NCBI RefSeq assembly: GCF_000816105.1
Contig: NZ_CP007140.1
Span: 248,001 to 312,000, forward strand
Source of the DNA: Thermococcus guaymasensis DSM 11113
Lineage (GTDB): Archaea > Methanobacteriota_B > Thermococci > Thermococcales > Thermococcaceae
Direction of reading: 5' to 3'
Length of the DNA: 64,000 bases
Positions within the stretch are counted from its first letter, which is position 1; each line of letters starts with the position of its first letter. Of the stretch, positions 45,051-52,526 are shown one piece after another. Both the position numbers and the translations under genes were made by a program. Under the pieces are notes generated by a model that searched no databases, was not told where the DNA came from, and saw only the letters and a list, made by a program, of their open reading frames with translations.

Positions 45051-46139
45051 ATGGAGGAGATAAAGCTCGCAAAAAAGTTCTATGAGGATGAGTACCAGGA
45101 CTCCGTTCTGTACTCCGGCCTAGCGAAGGCCGAAAAAGATCGGAAACTAAAGGAAGAGTTCGCAAGGCTGGCGGGCATTGAGGCAAAACACTCAACGTTC
45201 TGGCGCGAGTTTTTGAAGAGGAGGAACGCGGAAGTCCCCCGCGTTAAGGTTAGCCGGCTCAAGCTGTTCTCGGTCCGGCTGCTCAGGAAAATCCTCGGCC
45301 CCGGAGCAGTTGCATCGCTCCTTGAAATGGGGGAGAACTCGGCAATTGAGAAGTACTACCGCTTTCTCACGAGCTTCGATTTGAGCGAGGAAGAAAAGAT
45401 CGAGCTGTCCAGGGTGATCCTCGACGAGCTTGAGCACGAGCGCTTCTTTGCCGAAACCAAGAGGCTCTTCCATGCAGAAAACGTCAGGGATCTCGTACTC
45501 GGGATGAACGACGGTCTGGTTGAGCTCCTTGGGACCGTCACCGGACTTTCCGCAGTCTACGTGAACTCGCCCAGGATTGTTGGGATAAGTGGTCTAATTG
45601 TTGGGGTAGCTGGAGCCCTCTCAATGGGGATAGGCGCCTTCATCTCCGTGCGGTCTCAGAGGCAGGTCAACGAGAGCGTGAGACGGAGAATGGAGGTTCT
45701 CTTCAAAGTCTCGCCAGAGCGCGCGAGGGAGGAGATCTTTGAAAAGCTGAGCGAAGTTGGAATACCAGAGGAAGTCGCGAAGGAAGTTGCTGAAAGGCTG
45801 TCCTCCAACCACAAGGCTATCATGAAGCTTCTCGTCGGCGAAGGAGAGGGAGAAAACGAGATCAGATCCGCAGTTTACACCGGACTTGCCTACCTGCTCG
45901 GAGTCCTCTTCCCGGTGCTGCCCTACTTCCTCACCTCAAGTTCGCTCGTCGCCCTACCATTCTCGATAGCCCTAGCAGGCACTGCCCTCGCGGTCGTTGC
46001 AACGCTGATAGCCCTGCTCTCCGGAATTTCCATTAAAACTAAGATCGCAGAGATGGTGTCAACGGGACTTGGAGCGGCTTTCCTGAGCTACCTCTTCGGC
46101 AGGCTGATGGAGGGCATCTTTCACGTTTCCGCTCTCTGA
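45051..46139 (+). CDS. Ferritin-like/VIT1 fusion protein (membrane iron transporter)
   Basis: 362 residues in two parts. N-terminal ferritin-like four-helix domain (1-140) with diiron ligands in FYEDEYQDSVLYS, GIEAKHSTFW, ENSAIEKYYRF and ILDELEHERFF. C-terminal VIT1/CCC1 domain (from NVRDLVLGMNDGLVELLGTVTGLSA) with about five membrane helices and the GMNDGLVE signature. This membrane-bound ferritin architecture exports or sequesters Fe(II)/Mn(II) in other organisms. AAAGGTGGGAGT precedes ATG 45051. The 158-base gap upstream shows no gene. Confidence 0.9.
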   Translation: MEEIKLAKKFYEDEYQDSVLYSGLAKAEKDRKLKEEFARLAGIEAKHSTFWREFLKRRNAEVPRVKVSRLKLFSVRLLRKILGPGAVASLLEMGENSAIEKYYRFLTSFDLSEEEKIELSRVILDELEHERFFAETKRLFHAENVRDLVLGMNDGLVELLGTVTGLSAVYVNSPRIVGISGLIVGVAGALSMGIGAFISVRSQRQVNESVRRRMEVLFKVSPERAREEIFEKLSEVGIPEEVAKEVAERLSSNHKAIMKLLVGEGEGENEIRSAVYTGLAYLLGVLFPVLPYFLTSSSLVALPFSIALAGTALAVVATLIALLSGISIKTKIAEMVSTGLGAAFLSYLFGRLMEGIFHVSAL

Positions 46140-46168
46140 TTCTTTTTTACCCGAGAGAAATCCAGACT

Positions 46169-46330
46169 GACCTCCTCCCCGCCCTGAAGGGCTAACCCCT
46201 CGCCATTGATGGGGAGGTTTGAGGGGCCTCATTCAAACCCACTAAAAAGTGGGTCTTCGACCCCTCTGGCCGGGTCTCCGGCCAGTTACCCCCCTCTGAG
46301 CGTAAAGACCACTCAGATTCGGGGTTATGG
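46169..46330 (-). ncRNA. Possible omega-RNA (reRNA) region of the TnpB element
   Basis: TnpB elements encode their guide RNA across the tnpB 3' end and the right element end. Here that region contains two stable stems: ACCCACT (46237-46243) / AGTGGGT (46248-46254), overlapping the tnpB stop, and GCCCT (46181-46185) / AGGGC (46188-46192). The guide would be read from the flank below about 46170. Boundaries are inference from family knowledge. Confidence 0.35.
46177..46192. repeat. Left-coordinate end hairpin of the IS element
   Basis: CCCCGCCCTGAAGGGC, stem GCCCT/AGGGC with GA loop; matches 14 of 16 bases of the copy at 47581-47596, and the two differing bases are paired with each other in the stem. 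Confidence 0.7.
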
Positions 46331-47501
46331 TTCTCACAACCTTCTTCAAAATATTAAAAGCACCAACTAAATCCGCGTTAAAAACAAGCCCCGTCACGGG
46401 ACACTTAAACAAACCACGAACAAAGCGAGCCCCTTCATGAGGCTTCCCGCAAACGGGACAAACCTTAGAAGTGAAAACCTCATTAACAACAAAAACCTCA
46501 ATACCATACTCCTCAGCAACTTCCCTAAGACGCTTAATAACCGTATTGAACCGCCAAACGTGGGAGAGAATAAAATTCTGCTTACTGCCCTTATCAGAGT
46601 TTCTGGTGATTCCCTTTGGGTAGCCAACCACTATTCTACTAACACCAAGCTCGTAAAGCTTCCTAACAGTTTGCCTTACGGCGGTATTAATGTAGTGTTT
46701 AGCCTGAAGTTTAGCCCTCTCATACATTCTCCTGAGTTTTCTACTCGCTTTAGCTCCTGACTTGTTAAGTTTTGACTGGTAATCAGCAATCTTCTTCCTC
46801 CAGTAGAAGTCAATGCTTTTCAGCGGTCTTCCATTGACCAGAAAACTCTCCCCATTCTCCACATAAACGGCCATGAGATTATTCACTCCCAAGTCAATGC
46901 CAGCCGAGAGGCTTCCCTTTGGAGTTCTCGGAACGCTCACCCATTCCTCGCCTTCAAGTTTTTCCTCGACAGTAAGGCTAACGTGAGCATACCATTTCCG
47001 TCTAACGGGGTCGTAGGTTATCTCTAACCGCCCCTGCTTGCCCTTCAGGTGAATCCTGCCCTTGAATTGGATTTCAAGGCGTTTAAACTTGCCAAGACCC
47101 TTGAGGATTAGTTTGTTCCCTTCAACCTTGTACTGGTCGTTTCTGAGAACGATTAAGGGGTTCCTCTTCCCGTCTTCTTTGAGATAGTTTGGCGGTTTTG
47201 GCTTAAGCCAAGTGGGGAGTTCACCATTCCGCTTTTTGCGAAGGAGGGAGAAGAATGAACGCCAGGCTTCGGCGTTTTTACGAGAAATTTGCTGAACCGT
47301 GGCAGAACCGATTTCTCGCTTGAATTCCTCATAAACGGTTTTCTCTGTGCCCTTGAAGTCCACGATTTGCTCTTGGAAGTATTGTTGTCTTCTCAAGTAG
47401 TTTACTCGGTTCCAGGTTTTAGCTCCAAGGTCGGCTAACTTGGAGAGGATTCTCTCAGCTTCTTTTGAGGGTTGGAGTTTTACTGTTACTGTTCTCTTCA
47501 T
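46242..47501 (-). CDS. tnpB: TnpB (OrfB) RNA-guided nuclease-type protein
   Basis: 419 residues. N-terminal helix-turn-helix/wedge region, then a split RuvC domain: D203 in GIDLGVNNL and D377 in FNADLVGAFNIL. The usual RuvC-II Glu (in V-x-x-E-D-L) is replaced by VVGYPKGI; an alternative Glu, E341, stands in VVNEVFTSKVCPVCG. Zinc ligands are C348, C351 and C367; the expected fourth Cys is Thr (CPVTG, T370), with H355 a possible substitute. This matches a known archaeal TnpB subgroup. TATA-like CTGTTTTAAAGCC lies upstream on the minus strand. Apparently intact. Confidence 0.9.
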   Translation of the reverse strand: MKRTVTVKLQPSKEAERILSKLADLGAKTWNRVNYLRRQQYFQEQIVDFKGTEKTVYEEFKREIGSATVQQISRKNAEAWRSFFSLLRKKRNGELPTWLKPKPPNYLKEDGKRNPLIVLRNDQYKVEGNKLILKGLGKFKRLEIQFKGRIHLKGKQGRLEITYDPVRRKWYAHVSLTVEEKLEGEEWVSVPRTPKGSLSAGIDLGVNNLMAVYVENGESFLVNGRPLKSIDFYWRKKIADYQSKLNKSGAKASRKLRRMYERAKLQAKHYINTAVRQTVRKLYELGVSRIVVGYPKGITRNSDKGSKQNFILSHVWRFNTVIKRLREVAEEYGIEVFVVNEVFTSKVCPVCGKPHEGARFVRGLFKCPVTGLVFNADLVGAFNILKKVVRTITPNLSGLYAQRGVTGRRPGQRGRRPTF

Positions 47502-47580
47502 TTCAAGGTATGGTATGGTTTTTAGGCTTTAAAACAGTTTTGCTTTCCTGTTTGAAGGCCGGTTGGGTGGTTTACTGCAT

Positions 47581-47596
47581 CCCCGCCGTGAACGGC
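47581..47596. repeat. Right-coordinate end hairpin of the IS element
   Basis: CCCCGCCGTGAACGGC, stem CGCCGT/ACGGCG with GA loop; same orientation as the copy at 46177-46192 and followed by GAGGCCTTC. It lies about 80 bases upstream of the tnpB start. Confidence 0.7.
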
Positions 47597-47648
47597 GAGG
47601 CCTTCAAAAGAAAAATGTAAGACAAAACACAAGGAAAAGGAGAAAGAA

Positions 47649-48983
47649 TCAGACCGGGGTGACGTGGCCCCACTTCTCGAGGGCGCGGGCGAGCTCCTTG
47701 TGGGTCTTGGCGTACTCGTCGAGCGGGATGCCCTGCATAATCGCGTCTATCGCCTGCCTGACCGCCCTTGCACCAGCAGCCGGTCCGTCCGGGTGCCCCA
47801 TGGTTCCACCGCCGAGCTGGAGGACGATGTCCTTTCCGAGGGCGTCTATGACCGGCTGGATGTTGCCGGGATGAAGGCCGCCGGAGCTCGTCGGGAAGAC
47901 GGGCTTGATGTGGTAGAATTTCTGCTCAAGGTGGAAGACGTCGTTCTCGTCCGGAACGTAGTGGTCTTCCGTGATTATCCTCTTGTACTGGATGACCTCC
48001 CACTTCTCCCCTTCCATCTTGCCCGCACCGGCGGTTCCGATGTGGAGCTGGTCAACGCCTATGACGCGGTAGAGCTTTGCCAGGACGAACATCGAGATGC
48101 CGTGGTAGGGGTTCCTAGCGAAGGCAGTGTGCATGGCCCTGTGGGCGTGGAGGGCAATGCCGTAGTCCTCAGCAAGCTCCCTCACGTAGTCGAGAACGCC
48201 CCAGCCAAGGACGACGACGTCAATCATTGCGTGCGGGACTCCGTAGTCCGCGAGTATCTCAAGCCTCCTCTCAAGCTCCAGTATTGGCGCTGTAATGTTG
48301 GCGAACCAGGTCTTCTTCTCGCCGGTCTCGTTCTCGGCCTTTTCCATAGCCTTCGTGACGACCTTGACCCTATCCTCGAAGCGGTTGTACCAGGGGCTCG
48401 TGAGGTTCTCGTCGTCCTTGAGGTAGTCAGCGCCACCCATGAAGAGGTCGAGGGCGAGTTTGTAAAGCTCCTCCGGAGAATAGCCAACCTTCGGCTTTGG
48501 AACGACACCGTAGAGGGGCCTGTCGTATATCCCCAGCTTCTTTCTAACGCCCTCGATACCGAAGTTTGGGCCCGGGTAGTTGCGGAGGAACCTCTCAGGG
48601 AGGTATATGTCCTCCAAGCGGAGCCACTCGACGCGCTTCATTCCAAAGACGTTGCCCGCCACGCTCGCGAGGAAGCCGGGCATGTTTCCGTCCTCAAACG
48701 CGTGAACGGGGTAAGCTATCTTCACTATCCAGCTACCGTCGCCCATGTCGTGGAAGTCATAGGCTTTGGCGGAAAGGTCTGCCCAGCGCTCCTGCTCGTA
48801 CCAGGGGTAGAGGGTCGTCCAGGTTCCAGTTGAGCTTTCCGCGGCAACCGCACCTGCGGCCGCTTCGATGCTGTAGCCCTTAGCTGGGGTTATGCGGAAC
48901 ACAGCCACAACGTCCCGCTTCTTGTTCGGCTCGTAGCTCTTGTCCACGTAGTAGTCGTATATCTTGTCGAACTTCTCCACCAT
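47649..48983 (-). CDS. rbcL: Ribulose 1,5-bisphosphate carboxylase, form III
   Basis: Archaeal RuBisCO that converts ribulose 1,5-bisphosphate from nucleotide degradation into 3-phosphoglycerate. With ATG 48983 (GAGGTGAAAGAG upstream) it is 444 residues, the length of the T. kodakarensis enzyme, beginning MVEKFDKIYDYYVDKSYEP. Active-site features: VVPKPKVGYSPEE, the carbamylated Lys in GADYLKDDENLTSPW, HAHRAMHTAFARNPYHG, loop 6 region GTAGAGKMEG and LQLGGGTMGHPDGPAAGA. A symmetrical TATA-like GTTTATTAAAC lies at 49059-49069. Its AMP-pathway partners are not in the window. Confidence 0.95.
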   Translation of the reverse strand: MVEKFDKIYDYYVDKSYEPNKKRDVVAVFRITPAKGYSIEAAAGAVAAESSTGTWTTLYPWYEQERWADLSAKAYDFHDMGDGSWIVKIAYPVHAFEDGNMPGFLASVAGNVFGMKRVEWLRLEDIYLPERFLRNYPGPNFGIEGVRKKLGIYDRPLYGVVPKPKVGYSPEELYKLALDLFMGGADYLKDDENLTSPWYNRFEDRVKVVTKAMEKAENETGEKKTWFANITAPILELERRLEILADYGVPHAMIDVVVLGWGVLDYVRELAEDYGIALHAHRAMHTAFARNPYHGISMFVLAKLYRVIGVDQLHIGTAGAGKMEGEKWEVIQYKRIITEDHYVPDENDVFHLEQKFYHIKPVFPTSSGGLHPGNIQPVIDALGKDIVLQLGGGTMGHPDGPAAGARAVRQAIDAIMQGIPLDEYAKTHKELARALEKWGHVTPV

Positions 48984-49058
48984 CTCTTTCACCTCAACGG
49001 TTTTTCTCCCCAAGGCTATTAAGCCTTCTGGCAGGGGGCTAAAGACTTGGAGAAGGGA

Positions 49059-49069
49059 GTTTATTAAAC
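49059..49069 (-). promoter_or_regulatory. TATA-like element upstream of RuBisCO
   Basis: GTTTATTAAAC, itself a perfect palindrome, about 75 bases before the chosen ATG 48983, implying a 5' leader of about 50 bases containing a weak AGCC...GGCT stem. Confidence 0.4.
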
Positions 49070-49115
49070 TTACGCCCCAGACCTGTGCAGATGGAAAGGG
49101 AAAAGAAAGGTGAAG

Positions 49116-51464
49116 TCAGCTCCGCTGGAGGACTATCACACTCACTGGCGGAACCTCGATGCTCCCCTCGTAGCTACCGTCTCCGGGCCACACTTCCTTC
49201 CACGTTCCGGTGGGGAGATCAATTGACGTTGCTGAGTCTTTGTTGTTTGCTATGACAAGAACCTCGTTCTCGTGTCCACGGAAGAAGGCTATCACACCCT
49301 CCTTCGCAGTGTAAAAGCTTATCTTGCTGCTTGTCAATGCCGGCAGGCCCTCCCTGAGCCGTCCAAGGCTTCTGTAGTGCTCGACCAGATCCATGTTGCA
49401 CTCCTCCCACTGGAGCGGGTAGCGGTGCTCGTCGTAGTGACTCTTGTCGCCGAGGAAGCCGCACTCGTCTCCCTGGAAGGTCACGGGCATACCCGGCAGC
49501 GTGTAAAGGAGCGTGGAAAGGAGTTTGAGCCTCCTCATGGCCTCTGGCTTTGGCTCGTCTCCCAGTTTGCCTCCGCCGAGGTCGGTAAGGACGCGCGAAG
49601 TGTCGTGGGAATCAACTAGGTTAAAGCCCATCGCAACGACGTTCTCACCGTAAGAGGCGTAGTACTTTCCTAGCAGATTGAGGGCTGTTTTTCCGCTGAA
49701 GACCCCTGCGGCATAGGGCAGGAGGATGTCCCTTCCGAGGGCGTAGTTCATGAGTGAGTCGAACTTGTCACCCTTAACCCACTCGGGTGAAAGATCCCAG
49801 ATCTCGCCAACGAGGTAGGCATCCGGATGCTCCGCCTTGATTCTCTCCCTGAACTCGCGGAAGAACTCGTCAGAGTTCGGCAGGTCTGCGGGAGTGTCAA
49901 CCCTGATGCCGTCAAACCCAAAGTCAAGCCACTTCATGGCCGCGCCCATAAGGTACTCCTTGACCTCAGGGTTTGTCGTGTTCAGCTTTGGAAGGCTTCC
50001 GAGGCCCCACCAGCCCTCATAGGCGCTCCCATCGCCAAGCTTGAAGGGCCACTGCTTAACGAAGTACCAGTCCCAGTAAGGACTGTTTCTGCCGTTCTTC
50101 CAGACGTCTAAGAACTGCTCCGCACCGATGCCGGTGTGGTCCGGGACGAAGTCGAAGATGACCTTTATCCCTCTCCTGTGGGCCTCGTCGAGGAAAGTCC
50201 TGAGTTCTGCCTCCGTTCCAAATTTCGGATCGAGCTGGTAATAGTCATACGTATCATAGCCGTGGACGCTGCCTGACAGGAAGATCGGGTTCAGGTAGAT
50301 GAGCTTAACGCCGAGGGAGCTGAGGTAGTCGAGTTTCTCCGTTATGCCCGCTATGTCTCCCCCAAAGTACTGGTGGCAACAGTGGAGCGGCGTTATCGGG
50401 TCGCTCCAGTTCGAGAGGATGGGCTTCTCGTTCGTCAGCTCGTTATAGACAAGCTCATCGTGGTTGAGGGCAAATATGTCGTTGCTGTGGTTCCCGTTGA
50501 AGAACCTGTCGGGGAAGATCTGGTAACCAATTGCCCTGCTGACCCACTCGATCTGGGGGAACCGGTCAACGCCGTCAAAATGGAGCTCGGGGCTCTCGGA
50601 GCTGTTGAAGACCATGAACTCTGTATCGTTTACGTTGAGGACAAAGTGATAGTCGAAGGACGCTACCGGGAGCTCCGCACGCCACACCTCTCCTGAATCC
50701 CACCACACCTGCTTTTCCATCGTGAAGTTTCCGAGGGTGGTGACGAGGACTGCAGAATCCACGACCCCGGGGTTCACCTTAAAGCGCACAACTGTTCTGT
50801 TGTCTGCGACGGAGAGATAAGCCGGGTCAGCGGGGTTGTGCTCGACCGTCAGCGATGAGGTTCCTCCGACTATTTTAACCGCGTTCTTTCCGCCGTGTCC
50901 GTCGTCAACGTACCCATCAGCAGTTGGGTCCACCTGCGACATATCTTTTATCCACTCTCCGTCAACGTAGAACTTGTACTGGTACGCCCCCGGGGCAAGA
51001 CAGATCGTGAGAACCCACTTCCCGTCCGGCTTTTTGTGCATCAACCACTGGCTCCAGTCGTTGAACGTTCCCCTGAGGCTCACCCGCTTTACGGTCTCGT
51101 TCCCGGGGTCATAGACGAACTCCACCGGGAGTTTTCCAGCAGGGCAGGAACCAGAGGAGGTCGTCAAGTAGATAACCTTATATTCCTGCTCCTCTGGGAT
51201 TGGGGAAGGAGTTGACGCTGTTGTAGTTGTCGTTGTGGTTGTAGTTGTTTGGGTCGTCGTAGTAAAAGCACTGGAAGTAGTTGTGGAGGGATAAGAAGAA
51301 CTTGTGGTGGTTGGAGCTGTACTGATGGTGCTTGAAGCAGCTGGAGAGCTTGCCATACTTGAACTGGTCGCTGATGTCCCTTCAGAGCCGCCACCGAGAC
51401 ATCCAGCGGCGACGACCCCACCGAGGAGGATAAGGAGGAGCACCAAGCCAATCCTCTTAGACAC
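49116..51464 (-). CDS. Secreted lipoprotein-type GH13 amylase, pullulan hydrolase (type III-like)
   Basis: Extracellular starch/pullulan-degrading enzyme of about 782 residues. Signal helix IGLVLLLILLGGVVAAGC ends in a lipobox-like Cys, then a Ser/Thr linker of about 70 residues. A CBM48-type starch-binding domain follows (RVSLRGTFNDWSQWLMHKKPDG), then a second beta domain and the GH13 catalytic barrel: VIFDFVPDHTG, nucleophile in GFDGIRVDTPAD, acid/base in AYLVGEIWDL and NLVDSHDTSR. Architecture matches the Thermococcus pullulan hydrolase that cuts both alpha-1,4 and alpha-1,6 bonds. GTG 51464 follows GGTGATACAT; GTG 51473 is upstream. Confidence 0.88.
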   Translation of the reverse strand: MSKRIGLVLLLILLGGVVAAGCLGGGSEGTSATSSSMASSPAASSTISTAPTTTSSSYPSTTTSSAFTTTTQTTTTTTTTTTASTPSPIPEEQEYKVIYLTTSSGSCPAGKLPVEFVYDPGNETVKRVSLRGTFNDWSQWLMHKKPDGKWVLTICLAPGAYQYKFYVDGEWIKDMSQVDPTADGYVDDGHGGKNAVKIVGGTSSLTVEHNPADPAYLSVADNRTVVRFKVNPGVVDSAVLVTTLGNFTMEKQVWWDSGEVWRAELPVASFDYHFVLNVNDTEFMVFNSSESPELHFDGVDRFPQIEWVSRAIGYQIFPDRFFNGNHSNDIFALNHDELVYNELTNEKPILSNWSDPITPLHCCHQYFGGDIAGITEKLDYLSSLGVKLIYLNPIFLSGSVHGYDTYDYYQLDPKFGTEAELRTFLDEAHRRGIKVIFDFVPDHTGIGAEQFLDVWKNGRNSPYWDWYFVKQWPFKLGDGSAYEGWWGLGSLPKLNTTNPEVKEYLMGAAMKWLDFGFDGIRVDTPADLPNSDEFFREFRERIKAEHPDAYLVGEIWDLSPEWVKGDKFDSLMNYALGRDILLPYAAGVFSGKTALNLLGKYYASYGENVVAMGFNLVDSHDTSRVLTDLGGGKLGDEPKPEAMRRLKLLSTLLYTLPGMPVTFQGDECGFLGDKSHYDEHRYPLQWEECNMDLVEHYRSLGRLREGLPALTSSKISFYTAKEGVIAFFRGHENEVLVIANNKDSATSIDLPTGTWKEVWPGDGSYEGSIEVPPVSVIVLQRS

Positions 51465-51467
51465 ATG

Positions 51468-51502
51468 TATCACCGGGGGTGAATAAAGAAAAGGGTATAT
51501 TA
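51468..51502 (-). promoter_or_regulatory. Pullulan hydrolase promoter with TGM-like operator
   Basis: On the minus strand a TATA-like CTAATATACC lies at about 51503-51494. Overlapping the predicted start, 51468-51484 reads TATCAC-CGGGG-GTGAAT on the + strand. Compared with the Thermococcales glycolytic motif TATCAC-N5-GTGATA, the first half is perfect and the second has two differences. Position downstream of the TATA box suggests repression in the absence of maltooligosaccharides. Confidence 0.5.
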
Positions 51503-51583
51503 GGGTTTTGCCCGCTCAAACCTCGGAGATTCCAGCAATTTTTCCAATAAACATGAAAACTCAGAGGGGCCAAATAACGAGAA

Positions 51584-52237
51584 TTAAGACGAAAACGGGC
51601 TCTCCTTTATTTTCTGGTTTACAAAGCGGACAATTTTTTCAACGTCTTCGCCGATTGTATCCGGTTCTGGCTTCATCAGGACGTAGAAGACGTTGGTCTT
51701 GGGCGCCAGAGAGACGTGCTTGACGTTGTGGGGCTTTGAAAGGCTCTCGACGAGCTCCTTGAGCTTTTCGACGTCCCTCTTTTTCTCGTAGAGGGCCTCG
51801 TACTGCTTCCCGGCAATCTCAACGGTTTCCCTCTGGAGAAAGTCCTCATTCTCGATGTCGGGCTTGAGCCTGTAATAGCCCTTCTGGATGAGGTGGGCCT
51901 CGCGTCTAATCTCGGCGAAGGGTCTGATTACGAAGTAAATCTTGTCGTATCTGCTCGTGAGCAGGGAAATGGGGAAGTAGAGGATGCTGTGCCTTGGGAG
52001 GAGCGTTAGGGTGTACTCGAACTTCCTGATGTTTCCCCGGTTGACCTTGTATTCAGCGCGAAAGCCGATGTAGCCGCCGAGCCACGTGTAGTTCTCATCC
52101 TCGGGTTTCACGATCTCCTTGACTTCCTTTATGTAGTGCTCCATCAGAAGCAGGTTAAGCTTTCTTCCGCGGTAGTACTGGATAACGGAGATTCCTGCCA
52201 AGACAAATATTATCGTAAACAGCACCTGATTGTTCAT
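51584..52237 (-). CDS. Membrane-anchored protein, unknown function (217 aa)
   Basis: Not recognised. One N-terminal membrane helix (QVLFTIIFVLAGISVIQYY) and a cytoplasmic or external soluble domain of about 190 residues (EYTLTLLPRHSILYFPISLLTSRYDKIYFV). ATG 52237 starts two bases after the MIP18-like gene stop (GGAGGACTGAA before it). Last gene of the unit cstA - 96 aa - Get3-like ATPase - MIP18-like - this gene, so it may be the membrane partner of the ATPase. Not a DUF106/EMC3-type Get1 homologue by eye. Confidence 0.65.
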   Translation of the reverse strand: MNNQVLFTIIFVLAGISVIQYYRGRKLNLLLMEHYIKEVKEIVKPEDENYTWLGGYIGFRAEYKVNRGNIRKFEYTLTLLPRHSILYFPISLLTSRYDKIYFVIRPFAEIRREAHLIQKGYYRLKPDIENEDFLQRETVEIAGKQYEALYEKKRDVEKLKELVESLSKPHNVKHVSLAPKTNVFYVLMKPEPDTIGEDVEKIVRFVNQKIKESPFSS

Positions 52238-52238
52238 T

Positions 52239-52526
52239 TCAGTCCTCCTCCAGCGGGTAGTACCTTTCAAGGGTTTTCGAGTCCAGTATCTCAAGGGGGA
52301 CGACGTCATCGAGGGCAGCGACAATGTCCCTAACGATTCTCCACTTCACGGGCCAGCTGAGGGCGTGTTGAAACGGGTGACGGAGTCCCTCAGAGAGACG
52401 CAGGTAAACCCTCACGCCGTCCTCGTCAGCGATAACCTTCTCAACGAGCCCAAGGCTCACCACATCCACCTCTGTTATGGGCTCCTTTACCTTTTTAAGT
52501 CTCTCGTATATTTCTTCAACCTTCAA
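52239..52526 (-). CDS. MIP18/DUF59-like protein lacking the usual Cys
   Basis: 95 residues. Family pattern is visible in LKKVKEPITEVDVVSLGLVEKVIADEDGVRVYLRL (compare V-x-D-P-E-I...D-L-G-L-V of SufT/MIP18 proteins, which help assemble iron-sulphur clusters). The T-x-P-x-C-P cysteine is absent: the corresponding stretch reads SEGLRHPFQHALSW. Overlaps the ATPase gene by 11 bases. In other genomes MIP18 proteins pair with Mrp-type ATPases, so pairing here with a Get3/ArsA-like ATPase is suggestive. Confidence 0.65.
   Translation of the reverse strand: MKVEEIYERLKKVKEPITEVDVVSLGLVEKVIADEDGVRVYLRLSEGLRHPFQHALSWPVKWRIVRDIVAALDDVVPLEILDSKTLERYYPLEED

Larger units (their letters stand above)
46169..47605 (-). 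mobile_element. TnpB-only insertion sequence (IS200/IS605 superfamily, IS1341 type)
   Basis: Single-gene element: tnpB with no tnpA. Both ends carry the same hairpin in the same orientation, CCCCGCCCTGAAGGGC (46177-46192) and CCCCGCCGTGAACGGC (47581-47596), as expected for this superfamily, which has no inverted terminal repeats. It sits just downstream of the RuBisCO gene on the same strand. Exact ends were not resolved. Without TnpA it needs a transposase in trans. Confidence 0.75.

Noticed and set aside
47664-48833. 389-residue open frame on + opposite RuBisCO
   Set aside because: Fully antisense to a gene with all active-site motifs; no promoter or ribosome site.
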